The position numbers and the translations under genes were made by a program. The notes under the pieces were generated by a model. The model was given only the letters and a program-made list of their open reading frames with translations. It was not told the DNA's origin and searched no databases. A stretch of DNA of 64,000 nt, taken from NCBI RefSeq assembly GCF_003477885.1, contig NZ_QUEE01000011.1, forward strand, positions 1 to 64,000, read 5' to 3'. Each line of letters opens with the position of its first letter. Within the stretch, counting starts at the first letter, position 1. Source of the DNA: Lachnotalea sp. AF33-28. Its GTDB lineage: Bacteria; Bacillota; Clostridia; Lachnospirales; Lachnospiraceae. Positions 33,225 to 41,080 of the stretch are shown here, piece by piece.

Positions 33225-34091
33225 TTAGTGAGCGCCAAAGATACGCTGGGCAATGCTCCCGGTCTTAAAGAGCATGAAGCAAAGCAAAACCGTGTAGCCC
33301 ACAGTTCCCCAAATCGCCCCGATGGGATCGCCGCTTGTTGCGATGCCTTGAATGAGCACCGCGTAAATTGCAACACATACAAGAATCAGCAGCCCTTGAA
33401 AGCCCACGGCAAACAGGGACTTGATGTAGTTTTGCCCGGTGCTGCCAAGCTCCCGGTTGGAAAGCGTAGCAACGGGGATGGGGGCCAGACTGGTCAGCAG
33501 ATAGATTTCCAGCATCCTGCCATACACCAAAACGAAAATGATAATTCCCATCGCCTTCATCGTGAAGCCAATGAGCGCAGACTGCAGCCACAGCCCCAAA
33601 AGCGGCCCCAAGTCCATCGCCTCCAGCGAGGTTTCCAGTTCAGCAAGCATATCCGCCGAAACATCGGTAGAGCCTTGAATGAGCCCTCCTGCCTGCGCGA
33701 TGACGCTCTGCGAGACATCGAACACGGCCATGACGATATTGAATGTGTTTGACAGGATCAGGATTGCACAGGCTGTTTTGAACATCCATTTATAGAGGTT
33801 CGCAACGTCAACCTCGTGCATATTGTTCTTTTCCAAAAGCATTTGTATGAGCTCATAAGTGGCAACAAAGGTCAGCACCATTCCGGCAATCGGCAGGATC
33901 ACCGTTTCGGAAAGCTGTCGGATCAGGGAGAAAACCCCGGCGTGCCACGCCGCCGGGGTAGTCCCTACCTGTGCCGCAATCTCTCCGACTTGGGTATTGA
34001 CGGTATCAAAAAGCCCTTCGAGGTTTCCCACGATCCCGCCAATCAGAAGCTCTTTGAGCCAGTTTGTGAGCCAGTCGGTGAGAAAATCCAT
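33225..34091 (-). CDS. VirB6/TrbL-like polytopic transfer protein
   Basis: This 288-residue integral membrane protein has helices near residues 55-85, 100-125, 155-195, 200-225 and 240-280. It matches the VirB6-like protein (CD1112 type) of Tn1549-like elements, which forms the inner-membrane part of the channel (LTNWLKELLIGGIVGNLEGLFDTVNTQVGEIAAQV at the N-terminus, TLSNRELGSTGQNYIKSLFAVGFQGLLILVCVAIYAVL later). It follows the maff2 gene by 11 bp, so the nested insertion in maff2 should also be polar on this gene. Confidence 0.9.
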   Translation of the reverse strand: MDFLTDWLTNWLKELLIGGIVGNLEGLFDTVNTQVGEIAAQVGTTPAAWHAGVFSLIRQLSETVILPIAGMVLTFVATYELIQMLLEKNNMHEVDVANLYKWMFKTACAILILSNTFNIVMAVFDVSQSVIAQAGGLIQGSTDVSADMLAELETSLEAMDLGPLLGLWLQSALIGFTMKAMGIIIFVLVYGRMLEIYLLTSLAPIPVATLSNRELGSTGQNYIKSLFAVGFQGLLILVCVAIYAVLIQGIATSGDPIGAIWGTVGYTVLLCFMLFKTGSIAQRIFGAH

Positions 34092-34102
34092 AAGCGCCTA
34101 CC

Positions 34103-34195
34103 TTAAAACAGGCCAGACAGCAGAGGGATCAGTGTGGTGCCAATGACGATGATGCCGCCGCCCGCCATGAGCTGCTTCATGCCCTGGGACTTTGC
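34103..34195 (-). pseudogene. maff2 3' portion (VirB2/TrbC-like), interrupted
   Basis: Thirty codons ending at TAA 34105-34103 encode AKSQGMKQLMAGGGIIVIGT then TLIPLLSGLF, the C-terminal half of the Maff2 membrane protein. It joins in frame at GC with the 42 codons at 43699-43825. Confidence 0.9.
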
Positions 34196-34219
34196 TGATG
34201 TGTGATAAAGAAGTAGTAG
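34194..34219 (+). repeat. Left terminal inverted repeat of the nested element
   Basis: GCTGATGTGTGATAAAGAAG, followed by TAGTAG. About 19 of 26 positions match the reverse complement of the right end (43674-43699). Confidence 0.8.
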
Positions 34220-34231
34220 AAGTGTAAAAAA

Positions 34232-34274
34232 TTTTGCCGTTCCTATCCGGCACTTGCGCATTGTGTCGGATAGG
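34232..34274 (-). terminator. Terminator of the nested-element recombinase
   Basis: CCTATCCGGCAC (34242-34253) pairs at 11 of 12 positions with GTGTCGGATAGG (34263-34274). On the minus strand it is followed by AACGGCAAAATTTTTT. Confidence 0.75.
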
Positions 34275-34282
34275 TCGGGCGG

Positions 34283-35893
34283 TTATTCGGGCAAGTCCAC
34301 CTTGCCAACAAAAGAATAATAAATCTCAATGTCCTGTCTGCGGGTCTTGTTCTCGTCATAGCTGCACTCATGCACAACGATTTTCTCTACAAACTCCCGC
34401 AGCAGAGTAGGGGTAAGTTCTTCAAAGCTGGTATGCCGCCGGACAACATTCATAAACTTTTCTGCGTTCACGGTGGCTTCCTGTGCTTTGGAAAGCTCCG
34501 CTTGGATAGCAGCGGCTCTTTCTTTCAGCTCCCGTTGTTCTGCTTCATAGTCTGCCGACAGTTCTGTGAAACGCTCGTCTGATATGCGCCCGGTCACGCT
34601 GTCCTCATACAGCCGCTTGAAGATAGCGGATAACTCGGCTATGCGTTTCTCGGCGGCTTCCAGTTCCTTTTTCTTGGCGGCGTTCCTGCGTTTGCCCCCG
34701 TCCTCGTTCTGCTCAATCAAGAGTTTCATAAACCGGGCTTCATGCTTTGCCGCATAGCTGGTCACTTTCCGCAGATTGGAGAGTACACCAGCGGTCAAGA
34801 GGTCGGTGCGGATAAAGTGCGCCGTACAGTCATGGGTGCGTTTCTTGTAGTTGCCGCAGATATAACAGTCCTGCTTGCGCTTGTCCGTCTGGTATCGCTG
34901 CTGATACATCACGCTGCCGCAGTCCGCACAGAACAGTATGCCGGAGAACAAACCCACTTCATCATAGCGGTTTGGGCGTTTGCGCTGTTTGCGAAGCTCC
35001 TGCACCCGTTCCCATGTCTGGGTGTCTATGATAGGCTCGTGGTGGTTCTCGAAAATCACTTGCTTTTCCGGGGGATTTTCTACACTGTGCTTGACTTTGT
35101 AAGAAAGTTTTTCTGTCTTGAAATTTACCAGACAGCCTGTGTATTCCCGGTTTTCAAGGATATGCACTACGGTATTGGTCGCCCACTTGCACTCATAGCC
35201 GGGGTGGTAGCGGCGGGTGCTGCCCGTCCTGCGGTATTCAAGCGTTCCCGGCGTGGGGATTTGCTGCTCTGTGAGCATACGGGCTATCTTGGTCGGACCA
35301 TTCCCGGCAAGACAGAGGTTGTATATCTGCTTGACTACGGGTGCAGCTTCCTCGTCAATGATGAAATTTTCGTCCTCGTCCATGAGGTAGCCATACACAG
35401 GCTTGCTTGTGATGGGCTTGCCACTCATGCCTTTTGAGCGTTTTACCGCCCGTATTTTCTTGCTCGTATCTCTCACCAGCCATTCGTTAAAGATATTCCG
35501 CAGCGGGGCAAAGTCATTGTCGCCCTGTGCGCTGTCCACTCCGTCATTGATAGCGATGAAGCGGACGCCTTTCTGTGGGAAAATCATTTCCGTGTACATT
35601 CCCACTTGCAGGTAGTTTCGCCCTAACCTCGACATATCCTTTACGATAACTGTCCCGACTTTTCCGGCTTCAATGTCCGCAAGCATGGCTTGAAAACCGG
35701 GTCTTTGAAAGTTCGCACCAGAATAACCGTCGTCCGTGTACCAGCGCAGATTGGAAAAGCCGTTCTGCTTCGCATAGGTTTCAAGGATACGCTTCTGATT
35801 GGAAATGGAATTGCTCTCGCCTTGCAGCTCGTCCTCATGGGAAAGTCTTGGGTAAAGGGCGGTAATTGGTTGTTGGTTGGTCTGTCTTAACAT
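34283..35893 (-). CDS. Large serine recombinase of the nested element
   Basis: This 536-residue recombinase would excise and integrate the 9.5-kb element. It has the resolvase domain with catalytic Ser18 (ALYPRLSHED) and IVKDMSRLGRNYLQVG, the Recombinase domain (about 170-290, KPVYGYLMDEDENFIIDEEAAPVVKQIYNLC), a zinc ribbon (CADCGSVMYQQRY...CYICGNYKKRTHDCTAHFI), a coiled coil (about 405-470) and a DUF4368-like end. It differs clearly from the ICE recombinase at 9853 and probably has its own site preference (GC in maff2). It lies at the left element end, as expected for an integrase. Confidence 0.95.
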   Translation of the reverse strand: MLRQTNQQPITALYPRLSHEDELQGESNSISNQKRILETYAKQNGFSNLRWYTDDGYSGANFQRPGFQAMLADIEAGKVGTVIVKDMSRLGRNYLQVGMYTEMIFPQKGVRFIAINDGVDSAQGDNDFAPLRNIFNEWLVRDTSKKIRAVKRSKGMSGKPITSKPVYGYLMDEDENFIIDEEAAPVVKQIYNLCLAGNGPTKIARMLTEQQIPTPGTLEYRRTGSTRRYHPGYECKWATNTVVHILENREYTGCLVNFKTEKLSYKVKHSVENPPEKQVIFENHHEPIIDTQTWERVQELRKQRKRPNRYDEVGLFSGILFCADCGSVMYQQRYQTDKRKQDCYICGNYKKRTHDCTAHFIRTDLLTAGVLSNLRKVTSYAAKHEARFMKLLIEQNEDGGKRRNAAKKKELEAAEKRIAELSAIFKRLYEDSVTGRISDERFTELSADYEAEQRELKERAAAIQAELSKAQEATVNAEKFMNVVRRHTSFEELTPTLLREFVEKIVVHECSYDENKTRRQDIEIYYSFVGKVDLPE

Positions 35894-36004
35894 AAAATCC
35901 TCCGTTTCCGACAGCCAGCCCCACTATTCCGTACCTTGATTGTACCACATGGGGCGGCTGTCTGTATAGCGGCAAAAGCGTCAAATCTGCTTCTTTATGG
36001 TCTG

Positions 36005-36193
36005 TCAAATCGCCGTTTTTTGTGTAGCAGCTTCCGCTTCCAGCACTTTCATCATCTTGTCGGCTGCGGTGTCGGTTGCGCCCTGCTTGAAGAAGCCGGA
36101 AACGGTAAGGACGGAGTTGCCCATGCGGATTTCCGTTACACAGTCCGGGCGGCGGTCTGTTTTGGTGGTGCTTGTCTGTTTGGTTTCTGTCAT
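36005..36193 (-). CDS. TnpW-family small transposon protein
   Basis: This 62-residue protein has a core RPDCVTEIRMGNSVLTVSGFFKQGATDTAADKMMKVLEAE, matching the transposon-encoded TnpW family found beside serine recombinases in clostridial mobilizable transposons. Its function is not established. The ATG at 36193 overlaps the DnaC-like gene stop by 4 bp. Confidence 0.85.
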   Translation of the reverse strand: MTETKQTSTTKTDRRPDCVTEIRMGNSVLTVSGFFKQGATDTAADKMMKVLEAEAATQKTAI

Positions 36194-37047
36194 AGGCTCT
36201 CCTTTCGCTGCTTTATCAGTTGCTTTAATCGTTCCAGCTTTTCCTGTGCGGTTTCCTTTCGGAAGTTGCTGCCCGTGAAGCGGACGGGGGCGCACATGGA
36301 AGTCAGCCTGTCATAGATACGGGCGTGGGGCGTGTCCTGCGGGTGCTGCAATTCCTCCAGCGTGAGGTTGGTCGTGGCGATCAGCGGCTTGCCGCTTCGG
36401 TAACGGCTGTCAATCACGCTGTAAACCTGTTCCAGCCCGTACTCTGTCCCTCGCTCCATACCAAAATCATCAAGTATCAGCAGAGGGTAGCTGCAAAGGC
36501 GGGAAATATATTCGTTCCTGCCCTCAAAGCTGGCGGCAAGGTCACCCAGTATCGTTGCAAAATTTGTCATGCGAACGGCAACCTCTTTTTCCATAAGGGC
36601 GTTGGCGATACAGGCGGCAAGGTAGCTTTTTCCTGTCCCCACGCCGCCCCAAAACAGGTAGCCGATATTTTCAGCCTGCATGGTTTCCCAACTCTCCACA
36701 TAAAAGCGGGCGGTTTCGGTCTGTGGGTTTCTGCCGTTGTCATGCTCAAATGTCCAGTTCCGCATAGCGGGGTCGGTAAAGCCCCGGCGTTTCAAGTCCT
36801 CCACTGTTTCAAGGTGCTTCTGTCGGCTTTCAGCGGCTTCCCGCTTTTCACGGGCTGCCCGGTGGCAGTCGCACTCTGCCGGGTGTCGGTCATGCCCTAA
36901 CCATTGGGCGGTTTCTTTTGAAAAGTATGCTTCTTTTGGCGTATGGCACTTGCCGCAGTATAAAAGCCCGTCCTCGCCTGTGTAGTCCTCTGCTTCGGCG
37001 GTAGTGGCTGTAATGTCCGTAATCATAGCTTCAATCTCGTTTTTCAT
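36190..37047 (-). CDS. DnaC-like helicase-loader ATPase
   Basis: This 285-residue AAA+ protein of the DnaC/IstB type has an N-terminal zinc-binding region (YCGKCHTPKEAYF...HPAECDCHRAAREK, about 32-65), Walker A FWGGVGTGKSYLAACIANAL, Walker B PLLILDDFGMERG and sensor-1 PLIATTNLTLEEL. It would load the host replicative helicase at the element's origin, working with the replication-organiser protein encoded just upstream (4-bp overlap). This implies the element can replicate after excision. Confidence 0.92.
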   Translation of the reverse strand: MKNEIEAMITDITATTAEAEDYTGEDGLLYCGKCHTPKEAYFSKETAQWLGHDRHPAECDCHRAAREKREAAESRQKHLETVEDLKRRGFTDPAMRNWTFEHDNGRNPQTETARFYVESWETMQAENIGYLFWGGVGTGKSYLAACIANALMEKEVAVRMTNFATILGDLAASFEGRNEYISRLCSYPLLILDDFGMERGTEYGLEQVYSVIDSRYRSGKPLIATTNLTLEELQHPQDTPHARIYDRLTSMCAPVRFTGSNFRKETAQEKLERLKQLIKQRKESL

Positions 37048-37793
37048 AAGCTCTCGCCCTCCTTGCATGAATAATCGGGTATGCCCTGTTTCGGGGCAGC
37101 CTTGCCTTTGGCAGCGTCCTCCTGCGCCCACTTGTAAATGGTGGCTGCATGGCTGTGGTACTGCTTCCCGGTGGAAGCGATATGGCAGGAAAGCCGGTCA
37201 ATATAATACTCCCACTTGTCGGGCAGCTCTGTTTTCAGCCCGGAAAGCTCTGTATCGGTCAGTATCACATTGTTGTATCTGCCATAAGCGGCGGGGGCGG
37301 GGTATCCCGTTTCTCCCTCTCTCTCTTTTTCTATCTCTATCTCTTTCTCTAACTCTATCTCTATCTCTGGTGGACGAATGTCGGACAAATGTCCGCCTTT
37401 TGTCCGGGGCGGTAAAAGTGCCTTGTTTTCCAGCCTTGCAGCCCGTTTCCTCTCGGCTTCGGTAGAGGACTGTCCTATCATCAGCTCAATGTCGGTCATA
37501 TAGAAAGCCCCGCTGTCAAGCTGCTCCACAAGCCCCAACTGCCGGAAAATCTCTAAAGCCCTCTCAACTGTCCCTATCTGGTGGCGGGTCAGTGTCGCTA
37601 TCATCTGCGCTGTGTAGGGGATATGCTCGTCAAGCTGCAACTTCCCGCCGTTTTTCAGCGATTTTAAGTACAGCTTCAAGAGAATATTGGAATATAAAAT
37701 CCCGTCTTTCATATCTTCCAGCAGTACAATGGAGTCGCTGTCAAAAAAGTTCTCTTTCAGCTTGAGGTAGTAATACTTGCGGTTATCTGCCAT
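37044..37793 (-). CDS. Phage replisome organiser-like replication initiator
   Basis: The 249-residue protein has an N-terminal domain (about 1-110: MADNRKYYYLKLKENFFDSD, LYSNILLKLYLKSLKNGGKL, PYTAQMIATLTRHQIGTVERALEIFRQLGLVE) typical of phage replisome organisers, with a winged-helix fold. A low-complexity Glu/Ile/Lys stretch follows (EIEIELEKEIEIEKEREGE, encoded by a CT-rich microsatellite at 37316-37372). The C-terminal region (about 185-240) probably contacts the DnaC-like loader. The ATG at 37793 follows the ribosome site in the overlapping small upstream gene. Confidence 0.85.
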   Translation of the reverse strand: MADNRKYYYLKLKENFFDSDSIVLLEDMKDGILYSNILLKLYLKSLKNGGKLQLDEHIPYTAQMIATLTRHQIGTVERALEIFRQLGLVEQLDSGAFYMTDIELMIGQSSTEAERKRAARLENKALLPPRTKGGHLSDIRPPEIEIELEKEIEIEKEREGETGYPAPAAYGRYNNVILTDTELSGLKTELPDKWEYYIDRLSCHIASTGKQYHSHAATIYKWAQEDAAKGKAAPKQGIPDYSCKEGESL

Positions 37794-37995
37794 TGTCCCT
37801 GTCCTCCTTTTTCCGGCGTTTGGAGTAGTAGCGGGGGCAGAGTATGATAACCGCCCGGAAGCTCTGCTTGCAGCTATGGGTACAGCTCCGGCAGAGGTCG
37901 TTGTATGTGATACGGTCGCAGGTGGCATTCCCGACTTTCACTTGCCGCAGGAAAAAAGACCATTCCAGCCGCCGTTTCTTGCTCATTCTTGGCAT
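37783..37995 (-). CDS. Small basic cysteine-containing protein of the nested element
   Basis: The 70-residue product begins MPRMSKKRRLEWSFFLR and contains CDRITYNDLCRSCTHSCKQSF, a four-cysteine pattern suggestive of zinc, and a very basic end (YYSKRRKKEDRDNGR). It overlaps the start of the replication gene by 11 bp and shares its transcript. The function is unknown. An upstream AGGAGCG site supports the start. Confidence 0.65.
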   Translation of the reverse strand: MPRMSKKRRLEWSFFLRQVKVGNATCDRITYNDLCRSCTHSCKQSFRAVIILCPRYYSKRRKKEDRDNGR

Positions 37996-38179
37996 GGGTG
38001 CGCTCCTTTCTGCCGTTTCCGCTGGTGTGGCGGTATCGGCGGTAATTCTGTATCATCTCGGTATCATTTTCGGGGTTTTTCTGCCCTGTAAGCCCGTTAA
38101 AAAATCCTTTGGTATTGGGGATAGGGTACGGGGCAGCCCCCTTGTTCTGTATGGGTTCAGGTACATTTTGGGGTGGTTT

Positions 38180-39802
38180 TTATCGCTCCTGTTCCTGCCT
38201 TTTCACAGGCTTGCGCTCCCGGCGTAAAATCTGGTCGATATTGCCCTTGACGGTCTGTAAGCGGCGGTATTCCTCCCGTTTTGCCCGGTAATCGTTGTAG
38301 CCGCTGTTTTTCTCTTTGATAAGGGTTTCAATCTCTGCTTGCAGGGCTTTATAGCTTGGCAGCTTGGAAATGCCGTTCTCCCTAAAATAACGGGCGGCTG
38401 CGTCTGCTATGATAAAGTCGCTTTCGTGCTTCTGTCGGTAGGCTGCTTTTGCTTTGGCGTTTTTCTGCTGTTTCAGCCCGTCCCGGACAGGGCGGGTCTT
38501 GGAATAGGCAAGCACCTGCCGTTGCAGCTCCTTTTTCCCGTCCAGCGTCTTTTCCACCTGCTTCAGCTCTGTAAGGCTTTCCCGCATGGCGGTATAGGCG
38601 GCAGAACAGGCTTCGTCCAGTTCCTCCGGGGAAGAAAAGCCGTACTGCTGGTAGGCGGTAACGGTAGCCGCCATTTGCTTTAGATTGTACTTTGCCGCCC
38701 AGCGGTCATAGCCCACGCCCTTGCCCTCGGCTCGCTTGGCTTCCCGGTCAACCATGCGCTGCAAGGTGTTGTCTGCCGGGGTGGTTTTTGTGGTTTTTTC
38801 CCCTTGTGACGGCTTTTTAACTGCGGCAGGGTATTCGGGTATGGCTTTGGTCTGTTCGGCGGCTCTGCGGGCGTTCTGTGTAAGCAGGGCAAGGACAGTA
38901 GCCTTGTCAAAATCGTCCCCCAGCTTCCGGGCTGTGATAGGCTTTGTCCTGTCCGGCGTGAGGTAGGAAAGCCGCCCCCGACTCTCCTTGACAGTCACAC
39001 CCTCACGCAGCAAAAGGGAAGAAAACTCGTCAAAGCTGGTAGCTTGGGAAAGTGCCTGCCGTATCGTCCGGCGCAGCTTCGCCTTGTCCGTTTCAAACTT
39101 GGTGGGCTTGGTCGGCTGTCCGGCGGCTTCTCTGGCGGCGTTCTCTTTATCAAGGGCAAGCTGCCCTTTCTTTGCCGCCCAGTATTCCCGTTCCGTTATC
39201 CGTTCCTTGCTGCCGCTTAGGAGGTCGATTTGGTAAAGCCCCTCCCGGTGGCACATCTCCATGACTTCACTCTTGAAATATTCCATAGCGGCGTTGGTGC
39301 AGCGGTGCTTGCAGCCCTCCCGTGTATCGGCTGGTCTGTCCATGTAGGGCAGAAGCGGGACTTCATAAATCCGCAGGGAGTTGATGACGATATGCACATG
39401 GATATTGCCGCTGTGGTTATGCCCGTCCGGGTGGGTGCATACAAGGGCTTGGTGTCCGGGGAAATGCTCTTTACAGAACTGCTCGCCCAGCTCCTGCGCC
39501 CGGTCTACGGTCAAGCCGTTGTCTGTCCCGTCCCGTGGGTCAAAGCTGATGATATAGTGGTGGCTTTTCACATCTTCCCGTTTTTGGTTTTTCTCATAGC
39601 GGAGATTGGCTCGCATACAGGCAACAGCGAAATCTTCGCCCCCACAGTTAAGGGAAGAAATGCGGTAATCCTCCCTCGGTATCAGCCGCCCGTTTTCATC
39701 AAGGGTGGGCTTCATGGTAAACTCGTCATGCTCAAATGTGAGGTAGGCTTCCGCTGCGCCATAGTCGGCATTTTTAGAGCTGATATGTTTGAATGTTGCC
39801 AA
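38180..39802 (-). CDS. MobA/MobL-type relaxase of the nested element
   Basis: The product is 540 residues from a TTG start at 39802 (ATFKHISSKNADYGAAEAYLTFEHDE). It is a MOBP relaxase with motif III HPDGHNHSGNIHVHIVINSLR (about 140-160) and the conserved HYIISFDPRD. The long C-terminal half is helical and ends ERKPVKRQEQER. It would nick the element's oriT and use a resident type IV secretion system. The TTG is preferred because it directly precedes the conserved ATFKHIS block. It overlaps mobC by 29 bp. Confidence 0.9.
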   Translation of the reverse strand: MATFKHISSKNADYGAAEAYLTFEHDEFTMKPTLDENGRLIPREDYRISSLNCGGEDFAVACMRANLRYEKNQKREDVKSHHYIISFDPRDGTDNGLTVDRAQELGEQFCKEHFPGHQALVCTHPDGHNHSGNIHVHIVINSLRIYEVPLLPYMDRPADTREGCKHRCTNAAMEYFKSEVMEMCHREGLYQIDLLSGSKERITEREYWAAKKGQLALDKENAAREAAGQPTKPTKFETDKAKLRRTIRQALSQATSFDEFSSLLLREGVTVKESRGRLSYLTPDRTKPITARKLGDDFDKATVLALLTQNARRAAEQTKAIPEYPAAVKKPSQGEKTTKTTPADNTLQRMVDREAKRAEGKGVGYDRWAAKYNLKQMAATVTAYQQYGFSSPEELDEACSAAYTAMRESLTELKQVEKTLDGKKELQRQVLAYSKTRPVRDGLKQQKNAKAKAAYRQKHESDFIIADAAARYFRENGISKLPSYKALQAEIETLIKEKNSGYNDYRAKREEYRRLQTVKGNIDQILRRERKPVKRQEQER

Positions 39803-40172
39803 CAGCGTCACCCACTTTCTGCAAGACTTCAAACTTTAGGGCAGCAAGGTCGGAAACCGCCGCCCGCACCTCCCCGGCAAGCTGCGGGTAGGGGCTGTGC
39901 CACTCGTTCAGCGTCCGGGCTATCTGGTTTAAGTTGCCGCCGATCCTGCCGTATTCGGCGGTCAGTTTCCCGACAGCGGCAAGCAGCTCGTCATTGACAG
40001 GAGAAACGGTTATGATGGGGCGTATGGCTGCCCCGGTTATGGCTTGCCGGATAAACTCGGCTTGGCTCATGTTGTAAGCAGAAAGCCTTTCCGCAAACTC
40101 GGCGTATTCTTCCTCGGTCATGCGTGTCTTGACTACCCGGCTGCGGTGCGGTGTGTTGTATCGTTTTCGCAT
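39774..40172 (-). CDS. mobC: MobC-like accessory protein of the nested element
   Basis: The 132-residue protein has a ribbon-helix-helix-like N-terminus (MRKRYNTPHRSRVVKTRMTEEEYAEFAERLSAYNMSQAEFIRQAITG) and the MobC core YGRIGGNLNQIARTLNEW. It helps the MobA relaxase bind oriT, which is predicted just upstream at 40250-40395. The ATG at 40172 follows AAAGGAGG. It overlaps mobA, so the two are translationally coupled. Confidence 0.92.
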   Translation of the reverse strand: MRKRYNTPHRSRVVKTRMTEEEYAEFAERLSAYNMSQAEFIRQAITGAAIRPIITVSPVNDELLAAVGKLTAEYGRIGGNLNQIARTLNEWHSPYPQLAGEVRAAVSDLAALKFEVLQKVGDAVGNIQTYQL

Positions 40173-40249
40173 GGTAAAACCTCCTTTCTGTGCGTGGTGT
40201 CCTCTCACTAATAGGAGAAAAACGGGGTGTGAAGCGGAACTGTTTTTGA

Positions 40250-40395
40250 AAAATCCGAAAAAATATTTTGAGGGATTTTTAAGCGGCGCAAGCCGCATAA
40301 GCAGGGTTTGGGGAAGGCACTCCCCAACAAGATTCCCGCAGGGGCAAAATGAGCGAAAAGCGAATTTTGGTACTGCGGTAGAATCTTGCTCTAAG
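40250..40395. other. Candidate oriT of the nested element
   Basis: This non-coding block lies upstream of mobC. On the minus strand it reads CTTGTTGGGGAG-TGCCT-TCCCCAAACCCTGCT (40314-40345 region), nearly the same as the ICE block near 21340. It also holds the inverted repeat GCGGCGCAAGCCGC-like element (40283-40296). Its position ahead of mobC-mobA is the usual place for oriT. Confidence 0.6.
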
Positions 40396-40581
40396 AAAGT
40401 GACGGATTCCGCTGTGTAGGCTTCTGCTGATACCCTCGACGGAGAGGGCGGGGCTTCTGCCAACTTTGCGGCAATATTTTTCCCGTCATTATTACTACGC
40501 ACTGGAAGAAAAATATGGCAAAGTCCCCCGGAAAATCTTTTCGTGTTTTCGTAACAGTATTTGACAAAAACGGGCGCAAAA
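40396..40581. other. Gene-free interval of the nested element
   Basis: About 190 bp between the candidate oriT and the regulator terminator. Short frames exist on both strands without ribosome sites or known motifs. No gene is supported. Confidence 0.4.
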
Positions 40582-40612
40582 AAACAGGAAACCTTTTTCT
40601 GATTTCCTGTTT
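40582..40612 (-). terminator. Terminator of the HelD/regulator operon
   Basis: A perfect 10-bp stem, AAACAGGAAA (40582-40591) with TTTCCTGTTT (40603-40612), lies 36 bp after the regulator stop and is followed on the minus strand by a run of T. Confidence 0.75.
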
Positions 40613-40647
40613 ACTGACTGCCAAAAAGGGCGGCGGTTATTCGGTTG

Positions 40648-41067
40648 TCATTCCCCGGAAGCAAACTTGTAGCCTATGCCTAAAACGGTCTTTATGTAGG
40701 TGGGGTTTTTGCTGTCCGGCTCTATCTTTTTCCGTAGGTTGTAAATCACGTTGACAACACTTGAATGGCAGCTATCGCTATCCATGTTCCAAACGGCTTC
40801 AAAAATCTGTTCTTGTGTGAGGACATTGCCGGGATTGGAAGCAAGGAATACAAGGGTACTGTATTCAAGGCGGGTAAGGTTTATTTCCTCCCCGTCCCTA
40901 AATACCCGGCGTTGGTGCTGCCTTATTTCCAGTCCCGGAAAAAAGAGTGTAGGAAAAACACCAAAAGACATGGTTTCCATTTTAGCTTGATTGGCAGTTA
41001 TTAACGATATAATTTGTTCATATAAGTTGTTCTGATTATCTGTCCGAATTATTATTAACTTATCCAT
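40648..41067 (-). CDS. Orphan winged-helix regulator (OmpR-type DNA-binding domain)
   Basis: The 139-residue protein has no receiver domain. Residues about 45-137 form an OmpR/PhoB winged helix (IRQHQRRVFRDGEEINLTRLEYSTLVFLASNPGNVLTQEQIFEAVW, SVVNVIYNLRKKIEPDSKNPTYIKTVLGIGYKF). The N-terminal 40 residues (IIIRTDNQNNLYEQIISLITANQAKMETMSFG) resemble a shrunken, non-phosphorylatable receiver. It is 13 bp downstream of the HelD-like gene and probably controls that cargo. Confidence 0.82.
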   Translation of the reverse strand: MDKLIIIRTDNQNNLYEQIISLITANQAKMETMSFGVFPTLFFPGLEIRQHQRRVFRDGEEINLTRLEYSTLVFLASNPGNVLTQEQIFEAVWNMDSDSCHSSVVNVIYNLRKKIEPDSKNPTYIKTVLGIGYKFASGE

Positions 41068-41080
41068 GTGTTTTCATGAC

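Noticed and set aside
37316..37372. CT-rich microsatellite as a regulatory repeat
   Set aside because: It lies inside the replication initiator gene and encodes the Glu/Ile/Lys linker in frame.
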